Shown here piece by piece: positions 21,609-56,545 of a stretch of 64,000 nt of DNA; the stretch's first letter is position 1, and each line of letters starts with the position of its first letter. The notes below the pieces were generated by a model, which had not been told where the DNA came from, made no database searches, and saw nothing but the letters and a program-made list of their open reading frames with translations. This DNA is from Ectocarpus siliculosus (lineage: Eukaryota; Sar; Phaeophyceae; Ectocarpales; Ectocarpaceae): positions 2,926,229 to 2,990,228 of the forward strand of contig FN649735.1 in the NCBI GenBank assembly GCA_000310025.1. Reading direction: 5' to 3'. Position numbers and translations under genes: made by a program.

Positions 21609-24600
21609 CTAACAGAAGCTGGTCCGCGCGAGCACGTTGACGCGTTCGCGGATCTGCCTTCTTTGCTCGCGGAAGCTCGTGCGGATAGCCCCATCCCGGT
21701 CGAAGATCTAACCACAGCGGCGGTGGGAGGGTGGGGGGTACCGTGAGCTCGACGGCACCCAAAAAACAACTGACTGGCAGCAGTGGGGGGCAGAACTGGT
21801 GTTGAATGCTCGCAACACTAACACCAAAGATCTCGATGGCGAGAGTCGCGTCTTCTTGGAGAGAGGCACGGTGACGGCGTTGGCGCTCCGGTGGATTCGA
21901 GACATGTCCCCGGTCATGGCCACCAACATACGTACAGTGGGCAAACATTCGGCTCGTTCTGTGTTAACGGTCGACGCAAGGCAAGGCAAAACGCCAACAA
22001 AGAATCGACCCCACAAACACAACAACCTGGCCACTACCGCTGCAGTCTCCAGAGATGGTTCCTTTGGTAGTGATTCTCGTCCAGTGTTTGGCGCCACACA
22101 GCAGTACCCGACATTGGATAGGCGAGAGCCATTTAGCACCGAGCTTGACCAAGCCCATGCAACTACTGCTGTACAAGAAGAGGGAATGCATCGCATACGC
22201 CCCACCTGCACGAAATTCCTCTGCATGTCCGTGATCGTCTCCTGGGCGTGGTTCCCTAGATCCAGCACCAGGTTGTGCCGCTCCTTGTTGCCGTTCGGGT
22301 CAACACCACCGCCGCCGCCACCTCGTCCCTTCACACCCTTGGTGATAAGGGCCCCACCAGCCTGTTGCTTGGTTTTCTTTTTCTGGCGGTCCAAGGACAA
22401 CGGCGAGCAGAGGCACAGCAAACCAGCAGAGGCCACAAGAATAGCTGGGTGTAAGCGGAAATTCCACTATCAATTCAACCACGTAGGAAAGGGGAGAAAA
22501 ACGTTCCAGGGAAAATTGTCGTCGACCTCATCGTCAACCGGTTCGCCTGGTTAATCTACACTATAAACAATACCACACACAACTCACGAAAACAAACGGC
22601 TTTTTGACTTGAAAACAAAAGCCTTCCCGGCCACCCTTACGGTTTCTCCTTGTCTTCCTCAACGCACGTACTGGTACACAAGACCACCATGTTGACAGCT
22701 CGGAGTAAGTATCCCGCTGAGACCGACGCCTAATCATATTTCGGGAGGGGTACGATCCATGCCACTTAAAACCAAACACGCGCACCCCGTTCGGCGTGTC
22801 GCTCAAAACTGAGGCGCTCGTCAGTTGCCAGCCGGTTAGCCCGATCGATGTCAACAAATCAAACGCACACACACACACACAAAACATACCTGGCGATCCT
22901 TTATGACCTTTCCCACTCGACGCGTAACTTTGTCCTGAAACCGTGTCGATTTTGACAGACAGGAACAGCGTCGGCGTCGTGACAAACGGCGTGCGCCCAC
23001 ATAGGAGATGTACCGTAGTAGGAAGGGAGATCAGAGGTCGGTGGAGAAATACACACCGAGAAACGTAAACACTGAAATACGCCGCGCGTAACATTGCAGC
23101 AGCAGCAGCACTAGGCGTTTGGAAATTGGCGTATGTTGATACACACAGTAGTGGTTTCGGCAGTATCTGGAATATCATATGGTGCTATTATTAGTAGAAA
23201 ACACCTCAATCAAAGCCCGTATCATCGGAGATATGGCTAGCCGTTGGTTGCGTCATTCTGCGGTTAGTTCCGCGGGGATCGAGGAGACACACCTTGACGA
23301 TGTCGAACTTGATGGCCTGTTCCTTGAGGAAAGGCACGTTCATGTCCCTCGCGTTGTAGCCACGCTCCATGTTTCTCCGCACGAAAACGTCGTAGTCTTG
23401 GATGATGCTGCCCGTACGTGCGTGAAACATGAAAAGCGTTGTTTCGCCGAACGTAACGACGCGAAAAACAAACAACAAAAAAAGAGGGCACAACAAAGAT
23501 CCGTCAAAGGCTTTACACAAAATCGAGCCGGGATATGTATTGCCACAGTGGGGTTGTACACGGTGTCCACAGGCAAAGTGAACGATATTCGTACTGTGCA
23601 GTGTCCGGCATAAAAAAAAAAAAATCATGACGTGGGTATTACTAGGGCAGAACTATTCCAAGACGAACCTCATCGCAAGTTCTTGGAGGAAGAGACTACG
23701 GACTACCGGAAGAGTCGGAGAGATGGCACCCCCGTGTTAGCGTTTTTGTATAGCGTATTTCTCCACAACCTGGGGGGGGGGGGGGGGGGTATTGTACCCC
23801 TGCCCAAAAGGGTAGTAGTTTTGGAAACATCTCGTCGAGGGCTTTCCTGAGAGGTATCGGTTGGTGTTCCAACCCTCCTAGTTGTGGAGAAATACGCTAC
23901 AAAAAAAAGCCAACACGGGGGTGCCATCTCTCCGATTCTTACGGTACGCCGACCAACAACACCCGCCCCCGCTACCACTTCACCATCCGTACCATCTTGA
24001 CCAATGAGAACATACGAACGATTCTGTGGATGATTAGGGAAAAAAGCACACGCACGAGGGGAGGCGCAAAAACGCAACCCGTGCACACAACACACGACTG
24101 CGTTCTTGGTCTCATACCCGACACGACTCCACCGTCCCTGCCGCGAAAGAGCTTCGATTTCAGCAAGCAACCAAGACATGAGACAAACCAGTAAGAAACC
24201 AGCACAACAGCGAATACAACACCAATATACGCAACAGCAACCACACCATCAACGGGTATGGGTATAAGGTAGACCGATCTCCAACCAACCTCGTGATGAT
24301 GTCACTGGTGGAAATTCCCTCCGTGCGCTGCGTCTCCACGAAGCGCCCCTGCCTCTTGAGGTGCGCGTACACGTCGCCAGACGAGCTCTGCCCGGAGGCG
24401 TCGCCGTACGGGAGTGCGTCGTGACACACAAAGTCGATCTGAAAAAACAAAACAAAAAGCGCACAACAACAACAACAACAACAAAAAGGTGGAAACAACG
24501 AAGGTCCACAATAGAAACCCCCCCGTTGTTCTCGTCGTCAGAAAACACAAAGGAGCCGGAAAAGTAAAAGAGGTCCGGTTGGAGGAATCGTTTGTGCAAG

Positions 24601-27600
24601 CAACGCTCAGAAAAAGGAAGGCGAGGGCAGGGGATGAAAAAGCGAATGGACCGTGCCCGCAACAAGGAAGCGCGGTGACCCGGCGTCTCACAGAAAGCAC
24701 CATGAAAATATCTTGTGGGCAACTATTCGCAAAAATAATCGATTCGTCCAACAGAAACCGCATCACGACAGCACAGTTTGAACAGCGTGAAAAAACCCTG
24801 TGGGAATCAATTTACGTTTATCACCCAACAGACCAGGCATCACGACTGAACAGCTTGAATCTCATGCAAAATACTGTGGGTAGCTACTCCCGGTTTATCA
24901 CAATCGCCACGAATACGGCACTCCAAATATCACCTGGTGGACAGCGATGAAGTCCTCGTCCACCACCCACGGGGCATCCTCCACCACCTCATCGACCCAC
25001 TTGCAGTGCTTCAGCGACTCGTACCTTTGAGAGGTATCATCGGCGGGATCGAGCCCGACACAGGGGCCAAGAGGTCGGTGTAAGTTGGCCGCAGTGTCAG
25101 AGAATGGCAGCGGACAACGGGGCAAAGAGAGATATACATTGGGGACCATATTGTTGGTGTCATCGTCCTCATCTCCGCGTGCGAAAACCGATTTAAGCTC
25201 GAGCGGCCATTATTTCGCACTCTTGGAAGGTGAACAAAAGAACGATTGCGGGAGCAGACTCAAGACACAAGGCAAGGTATTACCGATGAGACAAAAAACA
25301 GAAAAAACAGGTTCTGGTACTTGTACCCAAAGAGGCCGAGACATACAAGGAATGGCGAGAAGCAGAGCGACGCCAAGAAATAGGCCTATGGAGCAAACCA
25401 AGTTGCAAGAGACAAAGATGCATACGAAGACTCTTCGTCACGCGTGTTGGACGCAGCGTGGTTCGCGAATATGTACGACGGTGGCCGTGCTTGAGGTGTA
25501 CCCCTTTTGGGTCCTATCTTGGGTGGGTGACCATTCCTGTGTATGCCCTACCCAAAACCAGAATAAAAAACGCTGTAAATAAAGGTAAATGGATCAATTC
25601 TCTTCTGTGCTTCCTTTGTGTGCTTTTGAAGGCAAATATTTTTTTGTGCATGCAATAGTCAGAGACTTGCCCTTGAACGAGGCAAAAGAAGGGAGGGTCA
25701 AAACTCTGGAAGAAATTCATGCATTGCGACAGCCCCTCGTCCACCTCTCGAGAACTCCTCCAACCCCTTCGACGCCAAGACGGCCATCGTTTCAAATGAG
25801 TCAGAGACTTGTCGAAATCAGGCAGAGGAGGGAGGGTCAAAGCTCTCTGGGCTGTTCATACAATGCACACGTCCTGTAGGGGAGGACGAGGAGCGGCCGC
25901 AATGTTTGCATTACCTGCAGAGCTTTGACCCCGCCCTCTGCTCCACTTGAGGGGGGCAGAGGACGCAGACTCGAATCTCTCGAGGCAGTTCCTGCACGGC
26001 TGCTGCCCGAGAAGCTGCCGCAGTGCATCAACTGTCTTCAGAGGTTCGATCCTGTGTCCTCTGCCTAATTCAAGACCTTCAAGGTCATGATGGCCCTCTT
26101 ATAAAGTGAGCCAGCGCATTGTCCTCAAGTGAAGCAGAGGACGGGGGGTCAAAGTCCTGTGGGTAATGCAAACACTGTGGCAGCTGTCCACCTCTACAGG
26201 AAGTGGACGAGCAGCTGCCGCAGTGCATGAACTGCTTTGAGAGCTTACACCTGCCGTCCTCTGCCGCCTGCAAGACCTTAGACGTCAAGATGTCCCTCTT
26301 GTAAGCGAGTCAGGAAAATGTCCTTACATGACGCAGAGGAAGGGGGGTCAAAGCTAAGGACAGTGCATTCATTGGGGGTAGCTACCTGTCCACGTCACAA
26401 CGAGGTCGTGAGGGGTCATCTTTGGGGACGCTACTGCTGTACATGTGCACGAGAAGTTGCCGCAATGCATCCATTCCCTAGATTTACAGTGTAGACGCCC
26501 CGTGCTCTGCCTCCTTGAAGAAGTTCGATGCCAAAATGACCGCCCTCTTTCTAAAGAGAGCCAGCGAAATGTCCTGAAACGAGGCAGAGGACTGGAGGCC
26601 AAAGCTTCCTACGCAGTTCATGCGCGGCAGCAGCTACTCGAGTAGCTGACGCCGCCCATGAATTGCTTGGAGAGCGTACCCCTGTCCCGTCCCTCCCTCA
26701 AGACACCCGACGTCATGATGGCCCTCAATCAAAAGCCTTGAAATGAGGCAAATGGCGGGGGGGTCAAAGCTATCTAGGCGGTTGCTTCATGCACTGCGGC
26801 AGCTACTCGAAGGAGCTGCAGCAGTGCACCGCCTGTCTCGAGAGCTTCAACCCCGCGTCCTCTGTTCGACGTCAAGACGTTCGACGTCAAGACGTTCGAC
26901 GTCAATATGGCCTCGTCAAGTGAGTCGATGAATTGCCTTCAAATGAGGGAGAGGAAGGGGGGGTCAACCTCTTTAGGCGGTTGGTTGATATACGGCCGCA
27001 GCTACTCGTTCACTTCTACCGTGGCGTCGTGACGATACATCAGGCATTGCCCGTACATGAGGCACAGGACAAGGGGTCAAAGCGCTGTAGACAGCCGACA
27101 CACCGCGACAGCTACTGGCCCACTTGAACAGCGGGGTCGTGAGGATTCATCTTCGAGAGTGCCACCGTCGTAGTGCACGAAGCAGCTTCCGCAGGGAATA
27201 AACTGCCCACATAGAAGAGTTTGACCCCCCGCCCTCTGCCTCTTTTGAGAACAATTCAACCGACTCACTTTACATCAGGGATATCCTCCACGTTGGATTT
27301 CTTAGGTGGGGCAGAGGATGTGACAGCTAGGAATCTCTAGGCATTTTATGCATTGTACCCGCTCCTCGTCATTTCCAAAAGGACGAGGAGCGGCCACAGT
27401 GCATGAACTGCTAGAGATGGCCTCCCGCTTTTTCTCAAGTTTACCAGCGTAACCTCTGTATTGAATGCTTGTTGCGCACCGGGGATACTGCGAGGTTTCA
27501 GCCAGTCTACGCGTTGAGAGGTTGTGTTCGAAGTGCGTTTGAAGCACGGGCGAACACATCACACACACACACACACATATCGGACCAACCGAAACTTTAC

Positions 27601-30600
27601 CCTACCTTAAGGATCGTGTGGGGAGCGATTACTGTTTGTTCCCGAATGTTGTTGACAGGACGCGGTTGCCGCATTCTACTGTGCAGGGCGGCATGTCTCC
27701 CTATGTGTGTATGTGTGTGTGTGTGTTTTCTTATTTTGTCGTACCTCTCTGTGTCCTTCAGCACCGTCCGCCCCTTGAGCTCATGCGTGAGCTTGTCGTT
27801 GCAGCACCCCACCAGCAAGTACGAGTTCGGAAAAGACCGTTTCGCCTGACTCCACAACAAACCACCACAGACAAAGAAGAACCACGAAAGGAGACGCAGG
27901 TAGGCCACGATAAGAGAACACAACAGATCTGCCCAAAATCAACCACCACGAACACAAGAGAATGTGGATCTTTGTGTACTTTTTCGAAGCACAAAAAACA
28001 ACAGCTTGGGACCGTTCTCGATCAAACGGCAAACCGTTCCGATCCTACGACCAATGAACTGGATTAATGTTAATGTTCCGAAGCAACTGAAGGGGGCGCG
28101 ACAGGGGAAGCGTGGTCATGAGTTTCCGTCTCGCCGCGGGTCAACTGAACATCATACCACCGCCTCTCTCGAGACGATAGCCGTTTCTACCTTCCAAGGA
28201 AACCACTGCCAAAAATCGAGTGCTTCAGTATTGGCGGACGGGGGGAGGTGTTTCTTCCGGGTGGGCAGGCAGGCACAGCTGTTGACGATAATTACGTCTG
28301 ACAGAAGAGGACGGGGGGGGGGGGGGGGGGGCCAACAAAACCCGGCCCAAGCCCTTGGGGGGGCCCTTAGGGAAAAAGGCAAAAAAGCCGCCGGGGGAAA
28401 ACCAAAAGGGCCCCCCCCGGGGGGGCCCGGGGGCCCCCCCCCCCCCCTTTTTCAAAGCCGGGCCGAAACCCTTTGGAAAAAAAGGCCTTTCCCCCCGGGG
28501 GGGGCCCGGGGGAAACTTTTCCCCCGCCCTTTAAGGGGGGGGGAAAACCCGAAAGGAAAAACCATTTTTCTAAACCCCNNNNNNNNNNNNNNNNNNNNNN
28601 NNNNNNNNNNNNNNNNNNNNNNNNNNNNNNNNNNNNNNNNNNNNNNNNNNNNNNNNNNNNNNNNNNNNNNNNNNNNNNNNNNNNNNNNNNNNNNNNNNNN
28701 NNNNNNNNNNNNNNNNNNNNNNNNNNNNNNNNNNNNNNNNNNNNNNNNNNNNNNNNNNNNNNNNNNNNNNNNNNNNNNNNNNNNNGCCAAAGGAGGGGGG
28801 GGGGGGGGGGGGGGGGCACAGCAGTACCTGCTCGAGCGCCTTGGCGTGGCCGTAGTGGAAAAGGTCGAAAATGCCGTCGGCGTACAGCCGAAGCGGCCTC
28901 CCCGTGCTGGTCCCTGGCGCTCCCGCCACCAGCTTCGTCAAGTCCGGCCTGAAGCCGTTCGGAAGGAAGGCCATGTCCACACGGGCAGGCAGCGGGGGAA
29001 CGTTCTGCCGTGCCGTTAAGGCGGGGGGGATACGCGGACGGGATACAGCAGTTTCGTAAGCAGCCAAAAAGTTTCGCAGGGTAAGCACACTTCTTTTGGT
29101 TTCATTGGTTCTTTTTTCTTCTTTTTGTTCTCAGCCTGTCGTTGCGTTCACTCTCTCCTCCAGCCACTTTCGAGGGCTCGAGCCTCGAAACGTGCCAAAT
29201 GAACGAATGGGGGGAAGAGAATCGAAAAATCCCTGCTGAAGCGCCACCCGCCGTAGGCTTGTGTTTGGCGTGAAGGCATCCCAGTGTTGTTTTGACGTAG
29301 CCAAGATTTCTTGCTGGTTTCTTCTTGTTCCCTCTCTATATGGCCTACAATGGCAACCACGCTCTGCCTGTCCATCAGTCATAGGCCCACGTGGGTCGAT
29401 ATGGTGGGGAGGGGGGAATCGGGGGGTCACCGCAACCCCCTGCGCGACGACACAACAACGCAAGACTCAGGCGTACCACGGCATTCGTGAAAGTTCCCCA
29501 GTAGGCGAAAAGCATGACTGGACCACTACAATATCAGCTCTCGCTTGACGGCAAAGATAAAACTGGTTTACCACAGATTTTGTAAAATAATCTTCGCTTT
29601 CGTTCGTTGAGGTTCGCTGGGCTCTTCGGGTCAAAACCACTTCAGCTGTGACCGCTGTTGACCTCGGGAAAACGTCACACCGCCGCCGGCAGTCAGCTGT
29701 GGTTTGGTCCTGCTACAATAGATGCTTCTATTTTCTAACTCTTTCTAGCTATTATTTTAAATATTGAATCTTACATCGCCCCTTGATGACACGGGTGCAG
29801 TGCTCTCGTCGGAGGGATCACTTGAAAAAACAAGAGTGTGCACAGTGGTGCGCGTTAAATGTGACTGGGTGGTCAAACGGTGAGGACATGGTGCACCGCA
29901 CCAAAACTGTACTTGTACGTATCACCCCGCCTCAATGCCGCGTATGCACCGAAGCCGCAGCCTGATTTGGCTTCCCCCCGCCGTCTACCGAGGAAATTTT
30001 CAGGGGTGTCATCGGGGACGCAATTGTTCCGTCCTATCGTGTGGCCGCTGGGATAGTAATGCCTCCTCTATGATGATGTTGCCGAGATCAATCTTTTGGC
30101 GCGCGCGGGAGACTTACACGCTGCTTTGGGGGGGTCTCACAGGAACAGCCGACGCGACCTCGGAAATGGCACCGGTACACTATACTGTCGTGTTATTGGA
30201 TTCTCGGAGGAAGCACGTCCTACTTTGGCTGCGGGGTAGGCACAAGACCTTTCACTGCATTGTTCGAAGATCGCTTCGTGCATGTCGGCATCCTGTCGGG
30301 AAGAGGGGGGAGCCACCGTTGTATTTCTATGAAGCCGGGCGGGTTGCACAAACCGCTGCCGCCGTGTATGTGTATGCGTATGTGGCAAGCTATCTCTCAT
30401 GTCAAGGCCTTCGGGTATGACGGCCGTGCGAGGGCACATGACCAAGGTCTGCGAGAGTGCATTGGGGGCAGACGGGGGGGGGGGTTCGACGCGACTCCTC
30501 GCAACTCAGAAGAGGAACGGAACCGAATAGCAGCCGCAGTCGTTGCCACTTTTGCGAAATTGAGCGGCGGAATACATTGCGTCACGCGATGATGTAAGAA

Positions 30601-30981
30601 CTCTGTTGTTCCCATCTGTCCGCCGCTGCAGGGACGTTTGTCGTTATCCTCTCCTATTCGGACAGCAGCAAATGGACATCGAAATCATACTCTTCATCTC
30701 TCAGAGTACGAAAATGGTGCGGGTTTCTCATCGTGTGCAAAACCAGGGAACCGTGCCAAGTCTGTCCAGGGACTTTGGCCCGCATCCCCGCACACGCCAT
30801 GGTGTGTTTTTCAGCGTACACACTCTGCCCACTCCACCTTCTTCGCCTTGCTCTTCTTGGCAGCATGCCGGGCTCCTCCCGCCTTCGCCCCGGCTGAACT
30901 GCCACCCATGACTACAACCGAACTGCTCCCTCCTCCACTATCCTCCTCAGCCGACGATCGGAGCTTGCGCTTAGGGGCCAT
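21609..30981 (-). CDS. PCYT1: Choline-phosphate cytidylyltransferase (CTP:phosphocholine cytidylyltransferase)
   Basis: The enzyme makes CDP-choline from CTP and phosphocholine, the usual rate-limiting step of the Kennedy pathway to phosphatidylcholine, and works at ER or nuclear membranes. Nine exons: 30981-30838, 29004-28828, 27845-27745, 25024-24934, 24438-24290, 23407-23293, 22934-22890, 22382-22206, 21707-21609 (stop TAG). The total is 365 codons, close to the family size, with all phases matching. Exon 1 gives a basic N-terminus ([17 protein letters not shown]). Exon 2 holds [20 protein letters not shown] with the HxGH CTP-binding signature at residues 98-101. Exons 3-5 hold [28 protein letters not shown] and [11 protein letters not shown], all diagnostic; the wording is closest to plant-type enzymes. 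Exons 8-9 are basic and helical, as expected for the membrane-sensing tail. Only one catalytic domain is present, so ethanolamine-phosphate cytidylyltransferase (two domains) is unlikely. The exon 1 donor could alternatively be at TGT/GTACGC. Confidence 0.93.
23706..23944. mobile_element. MITE-like foldback element in cytidylyltransferase intron 5
   Basis: Two arms of about 60 bases, 23706-23769 and 23881-23944, are inverted copies with few mismatches (left begins CCGGAAGAGTCGGAGAGATG). Both outer ends are flanked by TA (23704-23705 and 23945-23946), consistent with a TA target duplication as made by Tc1/mariner-type transposases. The spacer includes a G run of about 18 bases. No open frame is carried, so it is non-autonomous. 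Confidence 0.6.
25676..27420. repeat. Tandem array of imperfect foldback (hairpin) units in cytidylyltransferase intron 3
   Basis: A core close to GCAGAGGACGGGGGGTCAAAG recurs near 25825, 26136, 26333, 26583, 26748, 26950 and 27065, at roughly 200-base spacing. After each core comes a GCACTGCGGCAGCTACTCG-like stretch. In several units this is followed by its reverse complement and by the inverted core (CCGTCCTCTGC), so each unit can fold back on itself. A linker like AGACGTCAAGATGGCCCTCT separates units. Copies are diverged. No coding frame fits the pattern. Confidence 0.75.
26864..26905. repeat. 15-base tandem repeat GTTCGACGTCAAGAC, nearly three copies
   Basis: Perfect head-to-tail copies inside a linker of the foldback array; the sequence looks like local expansion of the array's own linker motif (GACGTCAAGA). 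Confidence 0.75.
28313..28578. other. Low-quality garbled duplicate of 28800-29080 beside the assembly gap
   Basis: From the poly-G run onward the bases collapse into homopolymer-like blocks (GGG, CCC, AAA). Read in order, they track 28800-29080 almost base by base, each base smeared into its neighbour: for example GAGCGCCTTGGCGTGGCC in the good copy matches CAAGCCCTTGGGGGGGCCC here. This is what a failing Sanger read across a G tract gives. Any open frame through it is not real. Confidence 0.85.
28579..28785. other. Assembly gap (N run)
   Basis: 207 undetermined bases lie in intron 2 of the cytidylyltransferase gene, between exon 2 (29004-28828) and exon 3 (27845-27745). Because both flanks describe the same poly-G locus, the true gap may be zero or negative in length. 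Confidence 0.95.
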
Positions 30982-31100
30982 GGTTGCTGTGCTGGTTAGT
31001 TGGGTGTGTGGTGTGGAAATGCTGACCAGACGGCTTGCTTGGCTTTGAGAGAGAGGCTCCGTGATTGCGTATTTTCAAACTTTAGCCCCCCCCCGTCCCG
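30982..31100. promoter_or_regulatory. Bidirectional 5' region between cytidylyltransferase and gyrase A
   Basis: The cytidylyltransferase ATG (30981, minus strand) and the first possible gyrA ATG (31101, plus strand) are 119 bases apart and point away from each other. If gyrA starts at 31218 or 31269 the gap is 236 or 287 bases. The stretch has a C run near 31086-31095 and no obvious TATA box. It must hold both transcription starts unless the genes' 5' leaders overlap. Confidence 0.55.
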
Positions 31101-53421
<22,321 letters not shown>

Positions 53422-56194
53422 AAGTGATGGGGATCTGTTAGAACGTGCCTTGCCTGTGTTTGGCCTGTTGCTAGTTGTTGCTTGCGCGCTCTTGTCCTGG
53501 CACTGGCTGATGCTTCGGTGTTCCTGTGACTATTTACATCATCGGGGTTGCAATGGGTGGCGAATCGGCGTTCAACTTGCTCCTTCACCACATTAGGGTC
53601 ATGTTATGTCTAGCAGACATTCGCCCCTCGCTGTAGATCATGTGCTTCCTTCACGTGAGACAATGGATGGGAAATGCTGACCCACATTCGGATATCGGTT
53701 TTTATGTAGTTGTCCAATGAGTAACTGTAGCGTGACACGGCCTCACTCCCAGGCAACACCGCGCACGTATGAAGGCATGATTAGACTTTAATTAAACTTG
53801 CGCGGCTTTTGTCAAAACCACGCAAATTCCCCAAAACGTCCCTTATTCTACCGACATGTTTTACCCCTCTCACAACAAAGATGGCCAACAAGCTATCTTC
53901 ATGCTCCTGTTGCCGGGCAGACATCAATACTGCTAGCTGATGCTTGATGATCAGACGTATACAAAGTAGACTCCTATGAATGATGTGTAGTCATATTTCT
54001 GCGTTTACCCTCACTGTGAATCCATCCATTGCCAATCGTATCCTGGACTATTGATAGAGATGACGATCATGGAGATTTGGGTAACATCACCAAGTATAGT
54101 GATTCTCAGGGGAGGTGTTGGAGTCGATGAGGGCAACCCTGCTGGACCCACAGTTTTTTTCCCCGCCGGTAGGGGCTATGACCGGTAGTTTTTTTTCTCC
54201 CTTTACCCACCGACTGGATCTCGCGTGCTGCATGCCTCGGGCAATCTTGTCAGTGTGCAGTGAGAATCTCGAGAGGGGCGGGTTTTTTGCAGAGTTTTTA
54301 CAACACTCTTCCCTTCGGTATTTTCGATAGAACGTTTGGCCTAACTCTTAGACATGGCATTTTTGTACAGTTATTTCAAAGAGGAAGTGCGCAACTTTGC
54401 GGTGCCCGTGGTCCCCACTACGGATTAGAATGTGTGACAGCTGACAAATAGCTGTCCAGAACAGTGGTTAGACGCAATCTATGAAGCGGAGGTACTGGTC
54501 CGTCCGTGCTCGAGAGATTTGTCCGGATGGGATCTACACATATCTGAGTCAGTAAAATGCCAACCTCTGTACCTCTGTGTCGGAAACGGAAGAAACGGCG
54601 GCACAACGAAAGAGGCTCCGCGCGGTGACAACAATGGAGCACGAACGGTGCAGCATTGGAATTCGTAACACAAGCACGAACGAAACGACTCTACTGTTGT
54701 AATCCAGACTGTCACCGATCTACAAACTACACCACGATGAATTGCTGCCTTGCCAGCGACTGAGAGAACTTGCTCCCGAATGCTGAGCGAAGAGGAAACC
54801 GTTCTCATAAATTTGGATCTTTGGAGGGTGGCCTCGTCGGGGGCGGACAATCTGGTTTATTTTTTTCTGCTCCGCGCGGTGCATCGTCATTTCTTGGTCA
54901 TTTCCACTTCCTTCCCCTGCCACACCCACGCCATCCTCCTTGCAGTCCCGTTTTCTCCTCAAAACCCCCAATCTTCTGCTGAGAAAGATAGACACAAGAT
55001 TGGAGGGGGGCCAGAGAGCAGCACGCGCTGGTTGGCATACTGCTGCGGGTGCTGCTGGCTGCTATGCATAGGTGCGTCCTCCAACAGCAACTGAAACTGT
55101 ATAACTGTATGCCGATAACTGTAACTGTTCAACCACAGCCACAACGAGCGCGAGCGGTTTGCGCGACGAGAATGCCACCGTGCCTGCATGGCGCATTGCC
55201 TCTATGTATCGAGTGTTATGCCCAACTGGGCGAGCCCACTTCGATGCGGCAGGCGTTCGGAGGTGTTGGGTCCATTTGGGTTATCAGCGATCAATATGCG
55301 ATTGAGAGAACTGCTTAAGCTACTTGCTGTCAAGAGCTCTGCCTCTCACATCCGACAGGGGAAGCAACAGAGAAACGCAACCACAGTTCGGCGATCCAAG
55401 GTACCGCCTGGTTGGGTACTCGTCACATTCAACACATCATCTTGGTACATAGAGGGTCCAAATCATTCTACAAAGACGAATAGGCGTCAGAGATCCAAGA
55501 TCAACATACTCTTCGTGTCGATACTGCGCCGATAGGATATTTTGTTTCGGTGCGTCTGCTGTGTTCAACTGCACGGACGGTAGGAAGTGCATGTGCATTG
55601 AAGTATAATGCTCGGGAGTTCGAGTACGTAGTTTTACCGCAGGTGGCCATACCACCCGTATCTCCGGGTGTATAGGTTAGGGTTCGTACCTGGTACTTCA
55701 TGAGAACGCCCTAAAAGACAAAACTCGGGTGCTTGATTGGATGTTTCGTGGGTCCCGAAACAGGGCGCCCCAAGACAAGAAGCTGTATCACGGCTGAGCC
55801 GCGTGCATTTTCACCCAGCCCTCTTCAAGTGTAACATACATTCACGGTTAAAATTCGCACCACATTTTGTACGGCTTGGCGGTTTCAGTGGAACTTTTTT
55901 TGTCTTCGCCGCCTCGTATGCGTACCCCTTGAGATCGCCTCAATCCAGCGGACGTGCTCATCCCCATCATGTATATTTTGTCCTCCGTAGCACCTCACAC
56001 AGACCTTGCCTTACCACCAAACAAGAGCAAGTCAAAACCTCCATCGAAAAAGCTCTTACAGACTGCGTTTGTCGCCCGAAGCAAAAGACGAGTGAAGAAT
56101 TTCACGACGTCTTCGATTTGGCACCGTGGATATCAGTAAATTCGCCTCAGCCGTTCTCTCTGGGTCTCCCACGCTTTCTACAGTTTTCCCAAAC

Positions 56195-56325
56195 GACCCA
56201 TGGGAATCCGGCAGCCCATGGGTGACCCATGGGTGACCCATCGGCTTGCTCATGGGTAGCCCGTGGGCAGCCCATGGGCGGCCCATGAGCAACCCATGGG
56301 AAGCTCATGGGCGGTCAATGAGAGC
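56195..56325. repeat. CCCATGGG-type short repeat cluster
   Basis: Words of the form CCCATGGG, GCCCATGGGC and near variants recur about every 10-20 bases, producing many small palindromes. A further pair occurs at about 56547-56565 (GCCCATGGGCGG). Confidence 0.8.
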
Positions 56326-56400
56326 CCTATTACCGAACCAGCGTACTCCTAAACAGTATAATATCTACGTTGGAACGGGCACCATAGGGGCTAGTAACTC

Positions 56401-56430
56401 TAACCCTAACCCTAACCCTAACCCCAAACC
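56401..56430. repeat. Interstitial telomere-like repeat (CCCTAA)n
   Basis: The stretch reads TAACCCTAACCCTAACCCTA followed by ACCCCAAACCC, that is, about four hexamers then degenerate copies. Shorter telomere-like words also occur at 9845-9870, 43268-43290, 55676-55690 and 57196-57222. It is far too short to be a real chromosome end. Confidence 0.75.
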
Positions 56431-56464
56431 CACACGATACGTGCTAGGTTGGCGCTGGTGGCTC

Positions 56465-56545
56465 CTGTAAGTTCTAGGTTGATGTGCAGGTTGCTAAGTT
56501 CTAGGTTGATATGCCGGTGGCGAAGTTCTAGGTTGAAGTGCCCAT
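56465..56545. repeat. Tandem repeat of about 30 bases, AAGTTCTAGGTTGAtgTGC
   Basis: Three successive copies of a unit containing TTCTAGGTTGA followed by TGTGC, ATGCC or AGTGC are visible. Diverged relatives (GCTAGGTTGGCG, GCTAGATTGGCG) occur at 56445 and 57243, suggesting one expanding repeat family. Confidence 0.6.

Noticed and set aside
25676-27420. CRISPR-like array
   Set aside because: Units are long (about 200 bases), diverged, contain internal inverted copies and lie in a nuclear intron; there are no short identical repeats with unique spacers and no cas genes.
27964-29019. A 351-codon plus-strand open frame spanning the N run
   Set aside because: It exists only because Ns and garbled homopolymer sequence contain no stop codons; the region is intron 2 and exon 2 of the minus-strand cytidylyltransferase gene.
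56401-56430. A true telomere
   Set aside because: Only about four hexamers are present, flanked by ordinary DNA and genes on both sides.
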